A stretch of DNA of 64,000 nucleotides, from positions 372,001 to 436,000 of the forward strand of contig NZ_CP117030.1 of NCBI RefSeq assembly GCF_028551255.1. Direction: 5' to 3'. How positions within the stretch are numbered: position 1 is the first letter of the stretch; the number at the start of each line of letters is the position of its first letter. A model generated the notes under the pieces. That model searched no databases. It saw only the letters and a program-made list of their open reading frames with translations, and was not told the DNA's origin. This stretch comes from Vibrio tubiashii. GTDB taxonomy: Bacteria; Pseudomonadota; Gammaproteobacteria; Enterobacterales; Vibrionaceae. The position numbers and the translations under genes were made by a program. Of this stretch, positions 57,479 through 64,000 are shown piece after piece.

Positions 57479-57493
57479 GGAAACAAGGTTTCC
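57479..57493. promoter_or_regulatory. Glycine-regulon operator B (gcvT)
   Basis: GGAAACAAGGTTTCC, a perfect palindrome around AAG, in the same 18-base context as operator A. It is about 40 bp upstream of the gcvT start. Another GGAAAA half follows. Confidence 0.7.
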
Positions 57494-57530
57494 TCGAACG
57501 GAAAACGAACCTGATTAAATGGAGACAACA

Positions 57531-58649
57531 ATGACTCAAGAACTACTTAAAACCCCTCTACACGCACTGCACGTTGAAGCTGGTGCGAAGATGGTTCCTT
57601 TCGCTGGCTACGATATGCCTGTTCAATACAAGCTTGGTGTTAAGAAAGAGCATTTACATACGCGTGATGCAGCGGGTCTGTTCGATGTTTCGCACATGGG
57701 GCAACTGCGCTTACACGGTGAGGGCGCTGCAGCATTTCTTGAGTCATTAGTTCCTGTCGACATTGTTGATTTGCCACAAGGCAACCAGCGCTATGCTTTC
57801 TTTACCAATGACCAAGGCGGCATCATGGATGACTTAATGGTGGCTAATCTAGGCGACCATCTATTTGTTGTTGTCAATGCAGCATGTAAAGAGCAAGACA
57901 TCAATCATCTAGAAGCGCATTTACCATCAGGTGTTGAACTAGAGATTATTGATGACCGCGCTCTGTTAGCACTACAAGGCCCTAAAGCGGTAGATGTACT
58001 CAAGCGTTTCAATGCTGAAGTCGCTGACATGCTGTTTATGGATGTTAAGAAGCTAGAGATCTTAGGTGTAGAGTGCATCGTTAGCCGCAGTGGCTACACT
58101 GGTGAAGATGGCTATGAAATCTCAGTACCAGATTCACATGCGCAAGAGTTGGCGCAAAAGCTAACTGGCGAAGAAGAAGTTGAATGGATTGGCCTAGGCG
58201 CACGTGATTCGCTTCGCCTTGAATGCGGTCTATGTCTATATGGTCACGATCTTGATACGACGACTACTCCTGTTGAAGCAAGCCTTCTTTGGGGTATTCA
58301 GAAAATTCGTCGTACAGATGGTGAGCGCGCTGGTGGTTTCCCAGGTGCGGATATCATCCTTAAGCAGATTGAAACTAAAGATGTTTCACGCAAGCGTGTT
58401 GGTCTAGTAGGCCAGACGAAAGCGCCAGTACGTGAAGGTGCTGAACTGTTTGATGCAGATGACAATAAAGTCGGTGTAGTAACCAGTGGTACAGCAGGCC
58501 CTAATGCAGGTAAGCCAGTATCAATGGCGTACGTACGTGCTGACCTTGCTGCGATTGGTACAGAACTGTTTGCCGATGTGCGTGGTAAGAAACTACCAAT
58601 GACGATAGAAAAAATGCCATTTGTGCCACAGCGTTATTATCGTGGCTAA
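57531..58649 (+). CDS. gcvT: Aminomethyltransferase (T-protein)
   Basis: 372 residues from the ATG at 57531 with GGAGA six bases before; a further ATG 12 bp upstream is less likely. It has MVPFAGYDMPVQY, GLFDVSHMGQL, the folate-binding region SRSGYTGEDGYEI and RDSLRLECGLCLYGHD. It releases ammonia from the H-bound aminomethyl group and loads methylene-THF. It is transcribed apart from gcvH and gcvP but shares operator type B. Confidence 0.96.
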   Translation: MTQELLKTPLHALHVEAGAKMVPFAGYDMPVQYKLGVKKEHLHTRDAAGLFDVSHMGQLRLHGEGAAAFLESLVPVDIVDLPQGNQRYAFFTNDQGGIMDDLMVANLGDHLFVVVNAACKEQDINHLEAHLPSGVELEIIDDRALLALQGPKAVDVLKRFNAEVADMLFMDVKKLEILGVECIVSRSGYTGEDGYEISVPDSHAQELAQKLTGEEEVEWIGLGARDSLRLECGLCLYGHDLDTTTTPVEASLLWGIQKIRRTDGERAGGFPGADIILKQIETKDVSRKRVGLVGQTKAPVREGAELFDADDNKVGVVTSGTAGPNAGKPVSMAYVRADLAAIGTELFADVRGKKLPMTIEKMPFVPQRYYRG

Positions 58650-58680
58650 AAATAGTATGACATGATACGTATGCTGTGCT

Positions 58681-58707
58681 AAAACCTCTCTTAGGAGAGG
58701 TTTTTTT
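58681..58707 (+). terminator. Intrinsic terminator after gcvT
   Basis: Stem AAAACCTCTC / GAGAGGTTTT with a short loop and a seven-T run. Confidence 0.85.
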
Positions 58708-58756
58708 ATGTCGATTGAACGATATAATTAAATGGATTTAATGAATAGGATAAGTT

Positions 58757-59725
58757 ATGAGAAAGATCTCGATAGTACTTTCTTGTCTATGGGCTACAAG
58801 TGCTTATAGTGCGAGCGTATCGCCATTTATTGTCAACGGAAATGACGTCAATGTGAGTGTTCATCCCTCATTTGCTAGTTTGTTTTACGATCGGATTAAT
58901 TATGATGGTCGTTATGGCTCTGGACCTTATTGCGGAGCAACCTTGTTAAATAGCCAATACGTGTTGACTGCTGCGCATTGTATTTATGGATCTACGCAAA
59001 ATCAGTTGTTTACTTCTGTTGTGCCACAACTACAAAATGAAACGGATTTCCCTAACTCAGTAGTACAACGTGTGATGGTTAATGAGTTTTACTATCCAAG
59101 TAGTTACAATAACAGTACCTTGGCGAATGACATTGCGATACTGAAACTCGCATCACCAATTACCGCTGTTACAAGTTATGCAACGCTAGGTACGACAGGC
59201 GATGAAGGCACTTATAGACAGACTAGCCCAGTTCAAGTGTTTTATGCGGTTGGCCACGGTAATACTCAAACCAATATCGACGCAAGTAATAACTTGCAAA
59301 GAACCCAGTTGCAGTATGTTCCCAATGCGAGCTGCAATGGCGTTTACAATGTAGACACCAGCGCGAACCTTTGCATGACAGGCGCAGCAACGGTCGTTTA
59401 TGATAATGCAACCTGCCAAGGTGACTCTGGTGGTCCTTTATATTGGGATAACTCAGGTACCTTTGTTCAAGTGGGAATAACCAGTTTTGGTCCTGAAACA
59501 TGTGGAAATCCTTCAGTAACGCCAAACTCGATATTTACAGAAGTGTCTGATCATTCAGCTTGGATTGCATCTGTGCTGGCTGGAAACGAAACTCCTAAGG
59601 TGACCGTAACAGACGCTCAGCGAAATGCGTATCTTAACCCTAGCTCTGGGGATTCTGGCGGCGGCTCTTTAGGTCTCGCCTTTCTAACACTATTAGGCTT
59701 GGTTGGTTGGAGACGCAGTAAATAA
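58757..59725 (+). CDS. Secreted trypsin-like serine protease with GlyGly-CTERM tail (Ves-type)
   Basis: 322 residues. Signal peptide 1-19, then a trypsin domain starting FIVNGNDV: catalytic His in LTAAHC, Asp in NDIAILKL and Ser in CQGDSGGP. The C-terminus SGDSGGGSLGLAFLTLLGLV followed by GWRRSK is a GlyGly-CTERM signal, processed by rhombosortase in type II-secreted proteins such as V. cholerae VesB. It is probably surface-attached or released by the type II pathway. Confidence 0.93.
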   Translation: MRKISIVLSCLWATSAYSASVSPFIVNGNDVNVSVHPSFASLFYDRINYDGRYGSGPYCGATLLNSQYVLTAAHCIYGSTQNQLFTSVVPQLQNETDFPNSVVQRVMVNEFYYPSSYNNSTLANDIAILKLASPITAVTSYATLGTTGDEGTYRQTSPVQVFYAVGHGNTQTNIDASNNLQRTQLQYVPNASCNGVYNVDTSANLCMTGAATVVYDNATCQGDSGGPLYWDNSGTFVQVGITSFGPETCGNPSVTPNSIFTEVSDHSAWIASVLAGNETPKVTVTDAQRNAYLNPSSGDSGGGSLGLAFLTLLGLVGWRRSK

Positions 59726-59749
59726 CTCTCCAATGATCTGACCCACTTT

Positions 59750-59789
59750 CTACATCGTAATCTAAACTTAAAGGGTGGTTACGATGTAG
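59750..59789 (+). promoter_or_regulatory. Hairpin directly before the second protease gene
   Basis: An 11-bp perfect inverted repeat CTACATCGTAA / TTACGATGTAG with an 18-nt loop. The 3' arm runs into the ribosome site AGGAAG and the start codon follows 9 bp later, so the hairpin could limit translation. Confidence 0.55.
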
Positions 59790-59798
59790 GAAGAAAGC

Positions 59799-60827
59799 AT
59801 GAAAGCATCAATTCGTTTAATTTGCCTGCTTTTGATCGCCAAGTTGAGCTATGCCGTTGAAGTTACCCCCTATATCGTTAACGGCAGTGACGCTAATATT
59901 GTCAATTATCCTTCCTTCGCCAGTCTTTTCTTTCGCAACGGTAACTTATATAGCTCATCATCTTATTGCGGAGCAACGATGATTAACTCGCAGTTCGTGC
60001 TAACTGCTGCTCACTGTATTTACGATGACGACAATTTGATGCTGTATACCGTTGTGGCCCCACAGTTGGATGATGAAAGTAACTTTCTCTCTAATCAACA
60101 GGCCAAAGCTTTAGAGTTTTACTACCCAGATACTTATATTGATTCATCTGCAGAGCTGTGGCCTGATGATATTGCCATCATTAAGTTAGAAACACCGTTG
60201 GCCATTTCCGACTACTCCTCACTGATAAACACAATGGTCAACAACACGTTTTTAGTTAGTGATACCTTTAAGGCAATAGGGCATGGACTGATTGAAGGAA
60301 ATGTATCGGGCGGAACGAACCTTTTGGAAACGACTCTTACTTATGTCACGACATCGGATTGTCAAGTTGAATACGGTAGCAAGCTTACCTCAAGCCATCT
60401 TTGTTTCAGTGGACCAATCAGCGGCGGTTATCGAAACTCAACTTGTAACGGGGATTCTGGCGGGCCTGTCTATTGGTATAATGGATCTCAGTACATTCAA
60501 ATTGGCATAACGAGTTTCGGACCAAGTACGTGTGGTGATACTAGCCGCAATGTGACTTCAGTTTTTACCGATGTGCATGATTACCAAGCTTGGATATCTC
60601 GCGTTATCAATGGTCTTGAAACCCCGAAAGCTTATGTCGCAACCGTTAATGGTGTGCGCACATTAGTGAAAGGAACGTCATCACCACCTGTGACAACAAC
60701 CAGTGGAGACAGCGGTGGTGGGACTACAAGCCCGCTGGTACTTCTCTATCTTCTACTAGTACTTTTAGGCCGCTTCAGGTCGATATTCTCGATGCGCATA
60801 TCCAATTTACGCGCTTCTCACAAATGA
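59799..60827 (+). CDS. Second trypsin-like serine protease with extended C-terminal tail
   Basis: 342 residues, a paralogue of the upstream protease: signal peptide, YIVNGSDA start, His in LTAAHC, Asp in DDIAIIKL, Ser in CNGDSGGP. The C-terminal SGDSGGGTTSPLVLLYLLLV and the following LLGRFRS match GlyGly-CTERM, but about 15 further residues (IFSMRISNLRASHK) continue past the usual basic end. The extension may reflect a lost stop codon. The pair arose by tandem duplication. Confidence 0.9.
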   Translation: MKASIRLICLLLIAKLSYAVEVTPYIVNGSDANIVNYPSFASLFFRNGNLYSSSSYCGATMINSQFVLTAAHCIYDDDNLMLYTVVAPQLDDESNFLSNQQAKALEFYYPDTYIDSSAELWPDDIAIIKLETPLAISDYSSLINTMVNNTFLVSDTFKAIGHGLIEGNVSGGTNLLETTLTYVTTSDCQVEYGSKLTSSHLCFSGPISGGYRNSTCNGDSGGPVYWYNGSQYIQIGITSFGPSTCGDTSRNVTSVFTDVHDYQAWISRVINGLETPKAYVATVNGVRTLVKGTSSPPVTTTSGDSGGGTTSPLVLLYLLLVLLGRFRSIFSMRISNLRASHK

Positions 60828-60958
60828 GAATGTTCGGTTAATGTGATGAAATTTAATGATATTTCCTGCGTTGTTTAAGGCTGTTTATGATTTGTTAGGT
60901 TGACTATTTGCCACTAAACGATAGTTTTAACTTATCGATAAATAGAGCAGGAATTACC

Positions 60959-61627
60959 ATGATGAATAATGATATTTATAAAATTACTCTTGTTTCTGAT
61001 GTCACTATGCAATCGAAACTGCTGAAAGATTCTTTGGAAAAAGGGCTGGATCTCCAAGTAACCATGGTTACTTCTGAGGCGCTAGAAGAAATGGAAGAGG
61101 GGAGTTCATTACTTGGCAATCTTGTTCTTATCGATTACCACTATCTGGATGAAAGTAAGTTTGAAGCGTACAACCAAGCCAAAATGGTTAGCCAATACAC
61201 GGTCAAAGAAATAGTGTTTAATTGCCCTAATGAAGCGCCTTCAAGCCATCTGTTTAAGTGGCGTAATTTAGTCGGAGTTTTCTACGTTGATGATGAGGTT
61301 TCTTTACTGCTCAAAGGAATGGAAAAGATCATGAATGATGAAATGTGGCTATCACGCAAGGTCGCTCAAGACTACATCGAGCATTTCCGCTGCGCGAATA
61401 CCGTTACAACTTCTCAAGCCTATGCGAACCTAACTAAGCGCGAAAAAGAAATTATGCGTTTGCTCGGGCACGGTGCGTCCAATATTCAAATTGCAGAAGA
61501 ATTGTTTGTCAGTGAAAACACGGTGAAAACGCACTTGCATAATATTTTTAAGAAAATTAATGCCAAGAACCGCCTCCAAGCGCTGTTGTGGGCAAATAAT
61601 AACATCGCTTTAGAAGAGCGGGTTTAA
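60959..61627 (+). CDS. VpsT/CsgD-like LuxR-family regulator, probable c-di-GMP sensor
   Basis: 222 residues from the ATG at 60959 with AGGA seven bases before (longer frames lack a ribosome site). The N-terminal receiver-like domain (1-125) is followed by WLSR at 130-133, which fits the W[F/L/M][T/S]R c-di-GMP-binding motif of VpsT (residues 131-134 there). The LuxR helix-turn-helix is at 157-215 (LTKREKEIMRLLGHGASNIQIAEELFVSENTVKTHLHNIFKKI). It probably controls biofilm matrix or adhesion genes when c-di-GMP is high. It lies after the proteases, transcribed separately. Confidence 0.85.
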   Translation: MMNNDIYKITLVSDVTMQSKLLKDSLEKGLDLQVTMVTSEALEEMEEGSSLLGNLVLIDYHYLDESKFEAYNQAKMVSQYTVKEIVFNCPNEAPSSHLFKWRNLVGVFYVDDEVSLLLKGMEKIMNDEMWLSRKVAQDYIEHFRCANTVTTSQAYANLTKREKEIMRLLGHGASNIQIAEELFVSENTVKTHLHNIFKKINAKNRLQALLWANNNIALEERV

Positions 61628-61654
61628 TCGCCTAAGTTACAAGTTGTCTTTATT

Positions 61655-61685
61655 TGGCCAAGCTTAATCGCTTGGCCATTATATT
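61655..61685 (+). terminator. Intrinsic terminator after the VpsT-like gene
   Basis: Stem TGGCCAAGC / GCTTGGCCA with a TTAATC loop, then TTATATTT. Confidence 0.75.
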
Positions 61686-61779
61686 TAAGGCAGGCACTAA
61701 ATTTGTCATCACACTTGAAAACCGGATTGAACCGGAAGGAAGAGCATCTGCATAATTGTAAATGCTCTTTAGATATCGA

Positions 61780-62043
61780 TTAGAATACACAATGCTTGGC
61801 GTAACTCGTTGCGTCGTTCGCACTCCAGTCGCCTTTTGGCTTGTCTTCTAAATCACTACACCAGCCTTCACTTCCGACAGCGTCTTGCAGCACACAGTGC
61901 TTAGCATAATCAACAGCGCCTTGGGCATTCCATTCGCTTTTAGGCTTCTCTGACATCTCGTCACACCAGGCTTGTGTGCCCACTTCTGTTTGGCAGGCAC
62001 TTAGCGTTAGCAGCGCAACGAAAGAAAATGCAATCTTTTTCAT
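61780..62043 (-). CDS. Small lipoprotein with two DUF3012 repeats
   Basis: 87 residues from the ATG at 62043; the longer frame upstream has no support. Lipobox LSAC at residues 13-16 follows MKKIAFSFVALLT. The mature part is a tandem duplicate: TQAWCDEMSEKPKSEWNAQG...YAKHCV and SEGWCSDLEDKPKGDWSAND...YAKHCV, each with two cysteines. I take it as the DUF3012 family. The function is unknown. Confidence 0.8.
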   Translation of the reverse strand: MKKIAFSFVALLTLSACQTEVGTQAWCDEMSEKPKSEWNAQGAVDYAKHCVLQDAVGSEGWCSDLEDKPKGDWSANDATSYAKHCVF

Positions 62044-62134
62044 CTCAATTTCCAAATCTTCTTGATGCCCCACACTATACCTTAAAAGATCCGCTGCTCC
62101 GCTTAATCGAGCAAATAAATATAGAAAATGGCAT

Positions 62135-62150
62135 ATCGAAACGTTTCGAT
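62135..62150. promoter_or_regulatory. RbsR operator 1
   Basis: ATCGAAACGTTTCGAT, a perfect 16-bp palindrome resembling the RbsR site, about 200 bp before rbsD. Confidence 0.75.
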
Positions 62151-62151
62151 G

Positions 62152-62167
62152 GGTGATCTCAATCACT
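62152..62167. promoter_or_regulatory. CRP-like site of the ribose operon
   Basis: GGTGATCTCAATCACT is close to TGTGATCTAGATCACA and lies right beside RbsR operator 1. Confidence 0.6.
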
Positions 62168-62257
62168 TTGATAAGAGAATAGTCACTAGCAAAGCGGATC
62201 AATTTCACACTCTATAGAATCGAGTCTCGAATTTCTGAAGTGACGGACTATTATGTC

Positions 62258-62273
62258 ATCGAAACGTTTCGAT
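62258..62273. promoter_or_regulatory. RbsR operator 2
   Basis: The same 16-bp palindrome, 80 bp before the rbsD start and 123 bp from operator 1 centre to centre. Looping between the sites is possible. Confidence 0.75.
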
Positions 62274-62352
62274 GAGTATTTTCTCAATAACAAGCATGAC
62301 AGAGAAAATAAAGCTTGCCGTACGATAAACGTATTTTTGAAAGGTCGATGAG

Positions 62353-62772
62353 ATGAAGAAAAGTACCCTTATAAATTCAGAACTTTCTTACTTGGTGGCG
62401 ACATTAGGTCACACCGATGAGATTACCGTTTGTGATGCAGGCTTACCTATTCCTGATGAAGTGCAACGTATCGATTTAGCACTAACACATGGTGTTCCTT
62501 CATTTCTAGAAACAGTACGAGTGCTATTAAGTGAGTCTCAGATTGAAGGCGTCATTATTGCTGAAGAATTTGCCAAAGTGAGCCCGGCTCATCATGAAGC
62601 TTTAGTCAAAGAGCTTGCGACAGAAAGCGAGTTAAGCGGTAAGAAAATTGAAGTGACGTATGTGTCTCATGAAGACTTCAAAGCTCGTACTCAGCAGAGT
62701 AGAGCAGTAGTTCGTACTGGTGAATGCACACCATATGCGAACGTTATATTTCAAGCAGGTGTGGTTTTTTAA
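62353..62772 (+). CDS. rbsD: D-ribose pyranase
   Basis: 139 residues. MKKSTLINSELSYLVATLGHTDEITVCDAGLPIP with the catalytic His (GHTD) and the C-terminal RTGECTPYANVIFQAGVVF match RbsD, which interconverts pyranose and furanose forms of ribose. It is the first gene of the ribose operon; rbsA follows after 24 bp. Confidence 0.96.
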   Translation: MKKSTLINSELSYLVATLGHTDEITVCDAGLPIPDEVQRIDLALTHGVPSFLETVRVLLSESQIEGVIIAEEFAKVSPAHHEALVKELATESELSGKKIEVTYVSHEDFKARTQQSRAVVRTGECTPYANVIFQAGVVF

Positions 62773-62796
62773 GCCGCGCGATCGTAGGGAAGAATT

Positions 62797-64000
62797 ATGA
62801 CTCAAGCCATTCTTCAGCTGAGCTCTATTGAAAAGGCTTTCCCAGGTGTTAAAGCTCTGGACAAAGCAAGCCTAAATGTTTACCCCGGACGTGTCATGGC
62901 ACTGATGGGAGAAAACGGAGCAGGTAAGTCGACTTTGATGAAAGTGCTTACGGGCATTTACACCAAAGACAGCGGCAGCATTCAGTATCAAGGTGAAACC
63001 GCAGCTTTTAAAGGTCCAAGAGATTCTCAAGAAGCTGGGATCAGCATTATTCACCAAGAGTTAAACCTGATTCCGGAACTGACTATTGCCGAAAACATTT
63101 TCCTTGGTCGAGAGTTTACCAGCGCATTTGGTGGCATTCAGTGGGGAAAAATGTATGACGAATCGGACAAATTGCTGGCACGCTTGAACGTCAAACACAG
63201 TTCTAAGACCTTGCTGGGCGACCTGAGCCTGGGTGAGCAGCAAATGGTTGAGATTGCGAAAGCACTGTCGTTCGAATCTAAGGTCATCATTATGGATGAG
63301 CCTACGGACGCCTTAACCGACACCGAGACTGAATCATTATTTAAAGTGATCAACGAGCTTCGTGCTCAAGGTTGCGGCATTGTTTACATCTCTCATCGCC
63401 TTAAAGAAATTTTCGAAATTTGCGACGACATTACCGTTCTTCGTGATGGCAAATTTATCGGTGAATGCCAAGTTTCTGATACCGATGAAGATGGCCTAAT
63501 TGAGATGATGGTTGGTCGTAAGCTTGATGAGCAGTATCCGCGCATCGATGTCCGTCATGGTGAAACCTGTCTAGAAGTGATTGGTTTAACAGGTTCTGGA
63601 GTCCAAGACGTCACTTTTACTCTTAAACGGGGCGAGATTTTGGGTGTGTCTGGCTTAATGGGCGCAGGTCGCACTGAGCTAATGAAAGTCATCTACGGCG
63701 CACTGCCGAGTGAACGTGGTGTGATTAACCTCGACAACAAAACGATTAACCCCGTTAGCCCGCAAGATGGACTTGCGAATGGTATCGCCTATATCTCTGA
63801 GGACCGAAAAGGGGATGGCTTGGTACTAGGGCTTTCGGTTAAAGAGAACATGTCTCTTTGCGCGTTAGATAAGCTGACCAAGGGTGGTCGTATTCAGCAC
63901 AGTGATGAAGTGGTCGCTGTTGAAGACTTCATCAAGCTTTTCAACATCAAAACTCCGACTAGAGATCAAATCATAGGCAACCTATCTGGCGGTAACCAGC
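62797..64000 (+). CDS. rbsA: Ribose ABC transporter ATP-binding protein (5' part, runs off window)
   Basis: About 401 residues are visible of the usual ~500. First ATPase half: Walker [10 protein letters not shown], signature [15 protein letters not shown], Walker [12 protein letters not shown]. Second half: GLMGAGRTE in place of Walker A (typical for sugar ABC ATPases) and a signature starting LSGGNQ at the window end. The ribosome site AGGGAAG precedes the ATG. It drives ribose import with RbsC and RbsB, expected downstream. Confidence 0.95.
   Translation, partial: MTQAILQLSSIEKAFPGVKALDKASLNVYPGRVMALMGENGAGKSTLMKVLTGIYTKDSGSIQYQGETAAFKGPRDSQEAGISIIHQELNLIPELTIAENIFLGREFTSAFGGIQWGKMYDESDKLLARLNVKHSSKTLLGDLSLGEQQMVEIAKALSFESKVIIMDEPTDALTDTETESLFKVINELRAQGCGIVYISHRLKEIFEICDDITVLRDGKFIGECQVSDTDEDGLIEMMVGRKLDEQYPRIDVRHGETCLEVIGLTGSGVQDVTFTLKRGEILGVSGLMGAGRTELMKVIYGALPSERGVINLDNKTINPVSPQDGLANGIAYISEDRKGDGLVLGLSVKENMSLCALDKLTKGGRIQHSDEVVAVEDFIKLFNIKTPTRDQIIGNLSGGNQ

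Larger units (their letters stand above)
62044..62352. other. Control region between the DUF3012 gene and rbsD
   Basis: About 310 bp. Two identical RbsR-type palindromes (62135-62150 and 62258-62273) and a CRP-like site (62152-62167). No gene is seen. Confidence 0.7.

Noticed and set aside
57273..57530. Glycine riboswitch before gcvT
   Set aside because: The conserved riboswitch core is not present; the only strong hairpin is the terminator of the upstream regulator gene.

Overview
The window looks like a Vibrio (Vibrionaceae) genome segment. The evidence is a Qrr quorum-sensing small RNA with a sigma-54 promoter, Vibrio-type Hcp/VgrG type VI secretion genes, a VpsT-like regulator, GlyGly-CTERM serine proteases, a VCA0849-type giant adhesin and several small Vibrio DUF families. 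The split glycine-cleavage locus (gcvT on one side; glyA-gcvH-gcvP divergent) resembles the arrangement I recall from Vibrio chromosome 2. That replicon assignment is inference. I see no integrase, insertion sequence, prophage or CRISPR array.

Layout. 1-4 kb: on the minus strand, a periplasmic alpha-amylase (malS), a response regulator with a decayed HD-GYP-like domain, and the start of an MHYT-domain signalling protein. 4.3-16.9 kb: one 4210-residue LapA-type adhesin with a retention module, near-identical 270-residue repeats and RTX repeats. 17-30.5 kb: a TetR regulator with two operators, an MFS transporter, an MscS channel, ppnP, a B12-type radical SAM protein with a small membrane protein, two diguanylate cyclases, a LysR/DMT exporter pair and small conserved genes. 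30.6-36.8 kb: a gluconate locus (TRAP transporter dctPQM with a frameshifted dctP, gntK, gnd, gntR) under GntR-type operators. 36.8-37.1 kb: LuxO sites, a sigma-54 promoter and a Qrr sRNA. 37-41.6 kb: a large XRE regulator divergent from a lone malate-synthase-G-like domain, a MaoC hydratase, tRNA-Ser(UGA) and a solute-binding protein. 42-46.1 kb: an hcp / vgrG-effector / immunity module. 46.3-51.5 kb: a DMT exporter, two LysE exporters, an XRE-cupin regulator and a threonine-aldolase-like enzyme. 51.6-58.7 kb: the glycine cleavage system with its XRE-cupin regulator and a shared palindromic operator. 58.7-61.7 kb: two tandem secreted trypsin-like proteases and a VpsT-like c-di-GMP regulator. 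62-64 kb: start of the ribose operon (rbsD, rbsA) behind two RbsR palindromes and a CRP site.

How the genes fit together. Several parts belong to surface attachment and c-di-GMP or quorum signalling: the MHYT protein, the HD-GYP-like regulator, the LapG-cleavable adhesin, two GGDEF proteins, the Qrr RNA and the VpsT-like regulator. Others are sugar or one-carbon catabolic modules, each with its own local operators (MalT, GntR, RbsR and an XRE-cupin glycine regulator). In three operons a hairpin lies directly after the gene whose product is needed in excess (dctP, hcp, gcvH).
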